This document shows positions 38,501-47,587 of a stretch of DNA of 64,000 nucleotides, piece after piece. A program made the position numbers and the translations under genes. Numbering within the stretch: position 1 is the stretch's first letter; each line of letters begins with the position of its first letter. Source of the stretch: Erythroxylum novogranatense (taxonomy: Eukaryota; Streptophyta; Magnoliopsida; Malpighiales; Erythroxylaceae); assembly GCA_029891385.1 (NCBI GenBank), contig CM057228.1, positions 32,944,523 to 33,008,522 of the forward strand, read 5' to 3'. The notes beneath the pieces were generated by a model. It was not told the DNA's origin, did not search any database, and saw nothing but the letters and a program-made list of their open reading frames with translations.

Positions 38501-38825
38501 TTTGATTAAATTGATAGTTATGATTCGTTTTTGAAGGATAGAAAATTGAGGTTATGGAATTGATGAATTCCAAATTGAATAAAATGAAAAAACAAATTTT
38601 ACCGATTTCAGATTGGTTTAGACCGAGTGTGTCTTTAGAGTTTTCAACGCTAGTTTTCCTAAGTTTGCGTTTCTCGGATGTCGGAATTCGGTTTTCAGTG
38701 TGATTGATACGTTCCGTTCCTTCGATTCCGCATTTGATTTCTTTTCGTTCATTTTCGCCGTTTTGTTTTTCGAATTGTGATTTCGTTTTCCGGTTGGGGT
38801 CCGATTTCAAAATTGGGTCCCAACA
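34267..38825 (+). mobile_element. Element D, 5' LTR (4559 bp)
   Basis: It runs from TGTTGGACCCC to GGGTCCCAACA, followed by the PBS. It holds five diverged copies of a roughly 180-bp module (near 34660, 34873, 35050, 35230 and 35385), a TG/TA microsatellite (35464-35503), a GC-rich cassette (35530-35585), and a block at 37440-37700 also found reversed in the left-edge LTR (about 3000-3190). No gene is supported. The 126-codon minus-strand frame at 38430-38810 is shortened in the other LTR. Confidence 0.9.
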
Positions 38826-39414
38826 TTAATGATATCAGAGCCCAGTATTAGGATCTTACATGGGCACATATGTTTGTTAAGAGTTTAAATGGATAGGATT
38901 GAATTAGTGAGAATGTGAAATTGATGTGAATGAATTATCATGAATTCTTTGGAGAACCAAAATGATTGGTTGATTTAGGTGACAAGAGTAAGATTGATAA
39001 TAAGAATGTGTTAATGGAAATTAAGATTAGAATGTCTTGATAAAATTGGATGAATTGATTTCGGATATATATTTGTGAGATAAAATAAGGAATACTTGAA
39101 AGATGAGATGCATGATAGAGATATATGTATAGAAGTTAAAAAGGTTGATTTTGAATAATGATTGGTCCATATTAAGGTTAGTAAGAATTGGACCATTGAC
39201 ATATGTTAATAAATAGTGATTTGATATGATAGTGGTGTATTTGACATAAGAAGTGAAAAATTGTGAATAAGTTGAGATATAAGTATTATGAGGAATTAGT
39301 CAAGAAAGTGATTGACTCGGCTCTTTTGGAAAGAAATTAGTTAAGAGGATGTGTTACTTGATGACTACTTAATCAGGAATTTCGAGCACGAAATTCTTTT
39401 AAGAGGGGGAGAAA
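38826..39414 (+). mobile_element. Element D internal region (589 bp)
   Basis: It opens with a PBS (TGATATCAGAGCCC, 38830-38843, a variant of the initiator tRNA-Met site). It ends with TTTCGAGCACGAAATTCTTTTAAGAGG in the chromovirus 3' style and a polypurine tract (39401-39414). Between them there is no gag or pol and no recognisable motif. The element is strictly non-autonomous; its internal part is only about 6 percent of its total length. Confidence 0.9.
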
Positions 39415-42400
39415 TGTTGGACCACGATCCTTGATTGATATGTAAAATTATAAAATGACAATTAAAAGAGAATTTTGGGGTGAATTATGCATGTACAAAG
39501 GAAAGAAAAAATGCAAGAATTGAAATGATTTTGTTATAGACGTTATTATGTTTTAAGGCAATTGATGAGAAAAAGAATTGATTGGTTTTGATGACTTTGA
39601 GATTTGAGTAGATTTGTATGATTTATGAAAGTTAAATTGAATGAGTTGATTGAAATGGAAGTTGAAAATCAAGAAATAAAGAGTGAAAGTGTGAGAACTT
39701 GGAGAATTATGAAAGTTTGACTTTGTGAGATGAATAGTAACAGAAAATTGACTTTTTGGTCTGAAATCTTTGTGAATTTTTCTGGATTGATCTAGAGAGA
39801 TTTTGATAAAAGGATCTTCATAAAACTTGTAGTTTCTGTTGAGAGCTTTCTATCGCCTTAAAATATAACATTTTTCGATATCGAGATTGGAAGTTATGAT
39901 CTCTCAAAGTTAAGGTTATTTTGCTTTGTTTTGAAAATGCTCATAAGTGTAGGATTTTGTATGCAGTGTTTTAAGGAAAATTCTGGACTGATGTGTTTTG
40001 AATTGGGTCAAGTGGTTTACATGAAAGTTGTAGCTTGTCTTTCAATCTTTCCAACTCTATAAAGTATGCAATTTTTAGATGTGGAAACAGGAAGATATAA
40101 AATTTGGAAGGTTGGATATTGTTTAGTTGATTTTTAACAGGGCAAAAACCTTGATTGAAACATTGGCCTAGTTAGAGGTTGAAATTGACTTTAAGTTCTT
40201 CATTAAATTTTTATATTATGTTTTGATCTTTCCATTGATATAAAGTATAGAATTTTTGGACCTTGAAATAGGAAGTTATGATTTATACAATTTACTGTTA
40301 CAGTTTGGGATGAGTATTAGTGGATAGGAACTTTGAAGTGATTTTTGACTCTCTTAGAGGCCAAATTGATTTTTCTGTCCTTCATGAAAGTTGTAGGTTG
40401 CTTTTTTATCTTTGCATTGATATAAAATATGATATGTTTGGACCTTGGAGTTGAAAGCTAGAAATTTTAGAAGTTTATGTTACTCTTTTGGGATGGCAAG
40501 TAGGAACAGAAACTTTGATTTCATTTCTGACCCCTTGAGAGACGAAATTGGTTTTTAAGTTTTTCATGGAAGTTGTAGAGCTTTCTTTCAGCTTTCTATT
40601 GATACCAAGTTTGTAAATTTTGGACTCTTGAGTCAAAAGTTGTGATTTTTAGAAAATTCGGTTATATATATACATTAGTGGAAAAAAAAGAAATTGAAAT
40701 GGGAGCAGACGAGGGACTGACCTCGCCCTCGCTAGGGCGATGCCTCACAAGGGAGAGTGTCAGACTTGCTCTCATGAGGGTGACGCCTCGCGAGGGCGAG
40801 CGTTCTGCTCGCCCTCGCGAGTGCGACTGCTCGAAGGGCGAGCCTGCGCGTTCTCGCGACCTCCTCTCTATGCGACGCCGTTTGATTTTTTTTTTCTATT
40901 TTTGGTTTTTTTTTTAATCTGACCCTTTTCAATATTTTGCTTATAACTTTTTCGTCTGATATCCGATTGACTTAATTTTTGAAGCATTGAATTCCTAAGA
41001 CATTACTCTATCTCCTCAAGGAAAATTGTGGATTTTTGAAATTAAATTGAAAGATATTGATTTAATCAAAATGAGTTGGAAAAGTTTCTGAACATGGTTC
41101 AGTATTTTGGTGAATTCTTTATCTGTGGAGATCCGATTGAATTGATTCTTATTGTAAAATAAAATAGAGACATGGGGCTACAAGTCATATGAAGAAATTG
41201 AATTTCAATTTAGCCCTTAAGACTTTCAATTTCTAAATTGAATTCAGGTTTAGTGTTCAGTCTTTGATTAGTAAGAGTTGAAAGTATTTTTGCCATAACT
41301 TTTGCTCTAATCATCCAAATGAGTTATTTCTCTATTTGCATTAAACTAGAGAAATAGGGTTTAAAATGTTATGAAGGATTCGAGTTTCAACTTAGTCTTT
41401 AAGAATGTCAATTGTTGGATGGAAGTAAAGTGCTGGAAAATATTTTAGCATAAGAATAGTCCGAAATGTTTGAGGTGTAACTTTTGGAGTAGTGAACCAA
41501 ATTAAATGATTTTGGTGGCGTTATGAAATTGAGACTATGAGGAACATTTCTCTAGAAGAAAGTTTTACGAAATTCCTTCAATTTGATGATTTCAAAAATA
41601 TCCTAAGTTAAGCATGATTTAATGAATTTTGAGACTTTGTTATATTTTATGATTTTGAGGACTTAATTAGCATGTTAATGTGAATAATTAGCATGTTAAA
41701 TTGAGTAAGAGCATATGGGATAAGTTGATTGGATTGAATTAAATTAAAGTGTTAGAAATGCATAGGGGCAAAATTGGAAGAGTGCTTAAACTTTTAAGTT
41801 TCAAGGTTTATAAGGAAGGGCTTAATGGTCTTTTTTGCATTCATTAAAGACAAGTAAAGAGGCTGTCGTTTAAGGAGGAGAGGAAGCACGAAAATTTTTA
41901 AAAGAAAAAACAAAAGTTAAGAGAGAAAAGAGAGAAGATGGTTTCGGTGGAGGTAAAAGAGAAAGAAGAGGAAACTTTTAGGTTTTGATTTTTATAAGGT
42001 TTGGAAGAGGGATTTTCAAAAAGATTCAAGGTGGAAAAATGAAAAGGAGCTCAAGAGCTTTATTTTGATCCAAGAAAATCCGAAATTGATGAAGAATTAA
42101 GGTAAGAGGAATTTTTGCTTTGTTAAATTGTGAAAGGATTTTGGTTTAGATAGCTTGGATATTGTATGTGTTTAAGTTTACTAAGCTCAATTTTGGTAAT
42201 TACATGGTTTAAATTGCTCAAGTTTGGATGTTTATTAATTAGGAATTTTGGCATGAATTAGGGAATTTAATTGAGGCAATAGAGAAATTGATGCTTTGGA
42301 CAAGTTACAAGCATGAAAATGAGGTGGGTACCATGTTTATATTTTGAAATATAAGCTATGTATTTGTTTTTGAAAAATCAAGAAAGTGAAAGGTTTTTTT

Positions 42401-44125
42401 TTAATTATTATTTTCGAATGATTAAATTCCTTGCTTTTGGAATGATCTTAAAAATTGTTATAATGGTATATTCATTATTTTGAATGATTTAAGAAATTGC
42501 AATAATTATTGAATTCATTATTTTTCGAATGATTTGAATAATTTGAGAAATGTCTATAATTGATGATTTCATTGTTTTGAATGAATGGGAATTTGATTGA
42601 CTTATGATTTTGATAAATTGCAAAATTGTTGCATTCTTGGGTGCTTGAATGATTGAGAATTTGATATGTGAATTTGTGTGACTTTGTAACATTATGTTTG
42701 AATATGATATGACATGATATGAAAACTAAGTTTTCAAAATATGCCTTCAGGCAATCCGATTTTCAAGTATGAATTTGTCTGTTATGTGAGTTTTGTTAGG
42801 TCCCATAAGAGGGTCAAGTGCACTTGTCTAGGCTTCGCCTGCCTGTCCGCTAGTGACATTGGAGCTCCGTTAAGGACTCCCATAAGTTCATGGCTATACC
42901 GGACCGCTATTCAGAAAGGTGTAGTACGTTCTGTTTACGGCTGCACAGAACCGCTATGCGGGAATGTACAGTACGTTCTATTTCTGGACTGACCCAAGCC
43001 AAATTCCGATGTATTATGTGCTTATGTGTGTTATACTGTGATGCATTACATGATTTGAAAATTGTTCATGAATTTTTGAAAGAAAAGGAGATTTACATGA
43101 TTTGAAATGGTTTATGAAGTTTGAAAAGTTGAGAATTTTGAGAAATAAGCAATTGATAGTTCAACTGTGAAATTTTTTTTAAAAATGACAAAAGTTTTAA
43201 AAAGATTATTTTTGTTTATTTTTCGATTTATAAACATGTTATCCACGAGCTGTAAAACTCACCCTCTTTCATCCTCATCTCCAGGTTTCAAGAAGGAGAT
43301 CGGATGAAAGAAAGCCAAGACGTTTATCCGTTATGTTTGTTTATGATATTTTTGAAGTTAGATTTTTGTAAAAGTAAGATGTTAGTGTATTCAAGAGTTG
43401 TATATTTTGTATTTCGGATTTTGGAATTGATGTTATATCGTGGCTTGAAAATGCCACTTTTACTTGGTGATGTATTTTCTTTTGGATGATGTAAATGAAT
43501 TATGGATGTGTATGTAGAATAAAAAGGTGAATTATAGTTTTGTATATAAATTGCATATGTTTATGAATGAGATTGATTGTGTTTGAATTCCGGACAAGAG
43601 GTCCGATGATTATGGTTATTGATTGAGAATTATTGATGTGTTATAGGTATAGAAATGTGTTTGTTTGTGTTGGAATTCCGGACAGGAGGTCCGATGAATT
43701 GTGTTGATTGAGCTGGAAATATAAAAGTGCTTATTTGTGTTTGAATTGTGGGTTTATTGACATGTGTGTAAGGTGCCTTATGCCAAAAGCAAAATAAGTT
43801 TTTTGATTAAATTGATAGTTATGATCCGCTTTTGAATGATAGAAAATTGAGGTTATGGAATTGATGAATTCCAAATTGAATAAAATGAAAAAAAAAATTT
43901 ACCGATTTCGGATTGGTTTAGACCGAGTGTGTCTTTAGAATTTTCAACGCTAGTTTTCCTAAGTTTGCGTTTATCGGATGTCAGAATTCGGTTTTCAGTG
44001 TGATTGATACGTTCCGTTCCTTTGATTCCGCTTTTGATTTGTTTTCGTTCGTTTCCGCCGTTTTGTTTTTCGAATTGTGATTTCGTTTTTCGGTTGAGGT
44101 CCGGTTCCAAAATCGGATCCCAACA
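39415..44125 (+). mobile_element. Element D, 3' LTR (4711 bp)
   Basis: It runs from TGTTGGACCACG to GGATCCCAACA, then GTAAT. It is closely similar to the 5' LTR throughout but 152 bp longer. The excess comes mainly from a larger GC-rich cassette (40701-40865, about 110 bp longer). The rest is a short extra stretch near 40450 (GGAGTTGAAAGCTAGAAATT) and a small duplication containing AATTAGCATGTTAA near 41680. The TG/TA microsatellite of the 5' LTR is only a short TA run here. No gene is supported. Confidence 0.9.
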
Positions 44126-45114
44126 GTAATTATCATATTAAATTTTGTTTCACTCATTAATTTTTCAAATAATAAAAAAGTGAATATCCACGATTCACTT
44201 CACTCTTATATACCATCCAAGACCGACACTATCTTTTATTTATCCACAGGATAAGTTTCACATAGAATAGATACCTTTCCTAATTAAATGTGCTCGTATT
44301 AAAAGCACGAGTCTTTTTTGTTTTTACTTGTTAGCGAAACTTGTAGGAAACCATGGACTGGGAGCCTCAAAAGGGCTAATACGCTGATCAGGAACTAACT
44401 TGGAATATTGAAGCATGGGACGATAAACAACTTTAGTCTTAGGCGTGTTGGGCTAATGTCATTTGTCAATAGGTTATTAGAAAGCCCATTTAACAACTAC
44501 TGTGTGGAGGACCACACTTTTGGATGAGCAAAGAGTCTAGGCTCGCTAATGCCAGGTATAATTAGTAAAAACACTTGTATTTCAAAGAAAATCGTGGTAA
44601 AGGACTAGAGCAATTCCAATTTAAAGTAAAATTACTTGTATAACCTCATGAGTAAACATTTTACAAACACATGAGTAAAGATGGGGATAGCACTGATTAT
44701 TAATTTTTTAAAATTAAGAATATAAAATAATTTTTTTATTAGACTTGGGCCGGTTTGAACTGATAAGCCCACAATTAAAAACAATTGCCAACCCTTAGTT
44801 TTTAATCATTTCATTTCTGACGTTGGCCTAATCCTTTTAATCCTAGGGTTAGAAAAATGATAAAAAGCAAGTGCGGCAGTTCATTTCAAGTGCGGCAGTT
44901 CATTTTAGGAGATATTCTAAAACCAAAACATGACTGAGTTTCTTCTAAAAGATCTCAAGAACAAATAAAAGGTGGATTTTCAGGATTGGCACCAGTCCAG
45001 CTCATCCAACAGAAAATCCCCCACATAATAATGTAAGTAAATATTATAAAAACCCAATCAAAAAGTTGCGCCAGAACTTTTTTATTAAAAAAAAATTATG
45101 AGGCCAGAGCCTTC

Positions 45115-45120
45115 ACGTGA
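45115..45120. promoter_or_regulatory. G-box in the ferritin promoter
   Basis: CACGTG, 27 bases upstream of the iron-responsive-like motif. In Arabidopsis, G-boxes in ferritin promoters are bound by bHLH factors that repress them under iron shortage. That role here is inferred from the family. Confidence 0.6.
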
Positions 45121-45146
45121 CTCACTCCACACATACAAAGTTCCTC

Positions 45147-45160
45147 CACGAGTCCGACAC
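45147..45160 (+). promoter_or_regulatory. Iron-dependent regulatory sequence (IDRS)-like motif
   Basis: CACGAGTCCGACAC fits the plant ferritin IDRS (CACGAG-N-CCGCCAC, as I recall it) at all but one of the fixed positions. It lies 220 bases before the ferritin start codon. The IDRS is the element through which ferritin transcription is repressed when iron is low. Confidence 0.7.
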
Positions 45161-45236
45161 GCTCCCACACCCACACCTAAATCTTTACCGTCAACGTGTC
45201 TTCAAATCGTATGGCCCACACACACACTTGCACTCC

Positions 45237-45245
45237 ATTATATCT
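45237..45245 (+). promoter_or_regulatory. Probable TATA box of the ferritin gene
   Basis: ATTATATCT lies about 77 bases downstream of the IDRS-like motif and about 135 bases before the start codon, leaving room for a leader of about 100 bases. The transcription start itself is not visible. Confidence 0.45.
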
Positions 45246-45379
45246 GCACTTCCCTATCACCTACAGCTTAACTCATTGCCCCTCTGCTTCCCTTCGTTCA
45301 GGATTCTAGACTAGATCTTTTTCGTTGTTAAAGAGTCAATTTTCTTTTTTACATCAGCAGTTTCAACGTTTCCCTGACG

Positions 45380-47587
45380 ATGTTAATCAAGGCAGCGCCA
45401 GCTTTCTCTATCTCGTGTTCTCATGGAGATGCAAGGAGACCCCTGTTCTCCTCCTATTCGTCTGTCAATCAACATCTTATCTCTTCTCCGATGATTCGGT
45501 CAAAAACTGGGGCTGGGTTTGTTGCATGTGCTTCCAAGGGAGCCAACAGTAAACCATTAACTGGTGTGGTTTTCGAGCCGTTTGAAGAGGTCAAGAAGGA
45601 GCTCAATCTTGTGCCCACTGTCCCGGAAGCTTCTCTTGCAAGGCAGAGATACGTTGATGAGTGCGAAGCCGCTGTTAATGAACAGATCAAGTGGGTTTCT
45701 TTCGTGTTAATGAACAAATCCTGCTTTTCTTTTACTTCTTTTTGGGGGAAAGGTGTGTTGGGTTTATCATTTATGACCTATTTCCTCTGGTTGTTTTATA
45801 AATTCGGTATGGGTTGATTACAAAAGGTGCTTTTTTGTCAATGGGTTTTCTTTCTTATGGTCAAAAATTTTCTTCCATTTGATCTTGTTTGGTTCTTGGA
45901 CTCACTCAGTTTTAGTAAGTACCTGTGTATGCCAGTTTTACTGAATTTGTCCTTTTATCTTTAACGGGTGTTTATACGTTTTTTTTTTCTTTTCTTTTCT
46001 AATGATGTCTTCTGCCTTCTGAGATGACAGCGTGGAGTACAATGTCTCATATGTGTATCATGCCATGTATGCTTACTTCGATAGAGACAACGTTGCGCTC
46101 AGGGGTTTTGCTAAGTAAGCTTTTATGGAATTCAAACTCTACAAGCAATCATTTTATGTCACCTTTCTTCTTATGTCCTTTGTTTTTAATTCGCAATAGA
46201 TTTTTCAAGGAGTCTAGCGATGAGGAAAGAGAGCATGCTCAGAAATTGATGGAATATCAGGTATTGGACATTCTGCATCTTTTGGGATCTAACATTTAAA
46301 AATTGTGTTGTCTGCATACAGTTCTGACTCATATTGTGGTATCTTTTAGAACAAACGTGGTGGAAGAGTGAAGCTCCAGTCAATTGTAATGCCCATCTCT
46401 GACTTTGATCATTCTGATAAAGGAGATGCTTTATATGGTGAGATTAAATCTTCTCTTGGCATGCAAAAGATGATTCTTTTAAATTCCTTCTGCAGTATGG
46501 CTTTTTTACCTTTAGTAGTTTCCATTGATTTACTACTTTACATGTTGTCTTGCGCAAAATTGTTGGTCATGGTAACATGTTGTTATACTTGCTGTCTTGT
46601 GGCTCAGAATGTGGTTTACCATAAATTCATGTTCTTCTGTTCTGTAACCTCATGTTGCATTTTAATTGCATCTTTTGCAAGAATGCTATTCAACTTTTCC
46701 TGAGGCTCATGATGTAGGCTTAGGGGTCAAATTATTGATGATACCCTGTTAACTGTTATTGAAAGGCTGATGAATTGTTCAATGCTCATTTAGTAGGATT
46801 TAGATTTTTCCACAACATTTTAGTTAACTATATCTATTTCTAACTTTTGTCTTTCTTGGTCCAGCAATGGAGCTTGCTTTGTCTTTGGAGAAACTGACTA
46901 ATGAAAAACTCCTCAACTTACAGAGTGTAAGTGATTCTAATTATTGATTTTTTTTTTAGCTGGAGAAACTCCTCAACTTACACAGTGTAAGTGATTCTAA
47001 TTATTGATTTTTTTTTTAGCTGGAGCATGGTGTTTCGTATTGCATTGCAATATACATTCTCCAACTTTGTAATGATCAATGTAATTTGAAGTTGCTAATT
47101 TTGTTTGTCAAGCAATTGCTCATAATTCTATCCTTGCACAACAGATTGCAGATCGAAACAATGATGTGCAGTTGGCTGATTTTGTCGAAAGTGAGTATCT
47201 GTACGAGCAGGTATGTTTTAGGATTATAGGGACTTGATTCTACTATGTTTGTGGTGGTATTACAGGAAGTAGTATGATGATGGATTTTGATTGGCATTTT
47301 CAATAATTTTGTTTGTTAGGTAGAGGCTATCAAGAAAATCTCAAAATACGTTGCTCAGTTGAGAAGAGTTGGCAAGGGACTAGGTATGCATCTAAAACTG
47401 CTGGTTATTCAAGCTTGTCACCATACTATTTGGAATTGCCATATCCCCAGACACCACGTCTCAGTGGGACTGGGTGGGTGTTGATGATGATGATGGTATT
47501 GATGGTTTTATGACCATATCTTTTTTAACAGGAGTTTGGCACTTCGATCAGATGCTTCTCAGAGAAGAAGAGGAGGCTGTGGCATAG
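45380..47587 (+). CDS. FER: Plastid ferritin (8 exons, 263 aa)
   Basis: Iron-storage protein whose 24-mer oxidises Fe(II) and stores it as a mineral core in plastids. Coding exons: 45380-45690, 46029-46112, 46200-46260, 46350-46437, 46865-46926, 47145-47210, 47320-47383, 47532-47587. All introns are GT-AG, phases agree, and the sum is 792 nt. Residues 1 to about 50 are a Ser/Arg-rich chloroplast transit peptide. The plant-specific extension peptide follows (about 60-85, [13 protein letters not shown]). Then comes the four-helix ferritin core. Ferroxidase-site residues are present by comparison with animal H ferritin: Glu106, Tyr113, Glu141 and His144. The C-terminus is EEEEAVA, as expected for plants. 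The exon number matches known plant ferritin genes. A 60-bp duplication at the end of exon 5 adds an alternative splice possibility. Its neighbour suggests orthology to Arabidopsis FER4. Confidence 0.95.
46906..47025 (+). repeat. 60-bp tandem duplication across the exon 5/intron 5 boundary of ferritin
   Basis: 46906-46965 and 46966-47025 are identical except for one base (46923 G, 46983 C). The duplicated unit contains the end of exon 5, its GTAAGT donor, and an oligo-T tract ending in AG. The second copy therefore forms a potential 27-nt exon (46960-46986) with its own acceptor and donor. Confidence 0.9.

Larger units (their letters stand above)
44126..45379 (+). promoter_or_regulatory. Upstream region of the ferritin gene
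   Basis: It begins with the right GTAAT copy of element D, so D lies only about 1.25 kb from the ferritin start codon. Beyond the motifs listed separately it holds a perfect 19-bp tandem duplication (CAAGTGCGGCAGTTCATTT at 44868-44886 and 44887-44905). No other gene is seen. Confidence 0.6.

Noticed and set aside
38430..38810. 126-codon minus-strand frame in the 5' LTR of element D
   Set aside because: The matching frame in the 3' LTR (43853-44110) is shortened by indels and neither resembles a known protein, so there is no sign of selection.
40642..40932. Overlapping 91-, 66- and 60-codon frames on both strands
   Set aside because: They are produced by the GC-rich cassette in the 3' LTR of D, and the shorter 5' cassette does not keep them.
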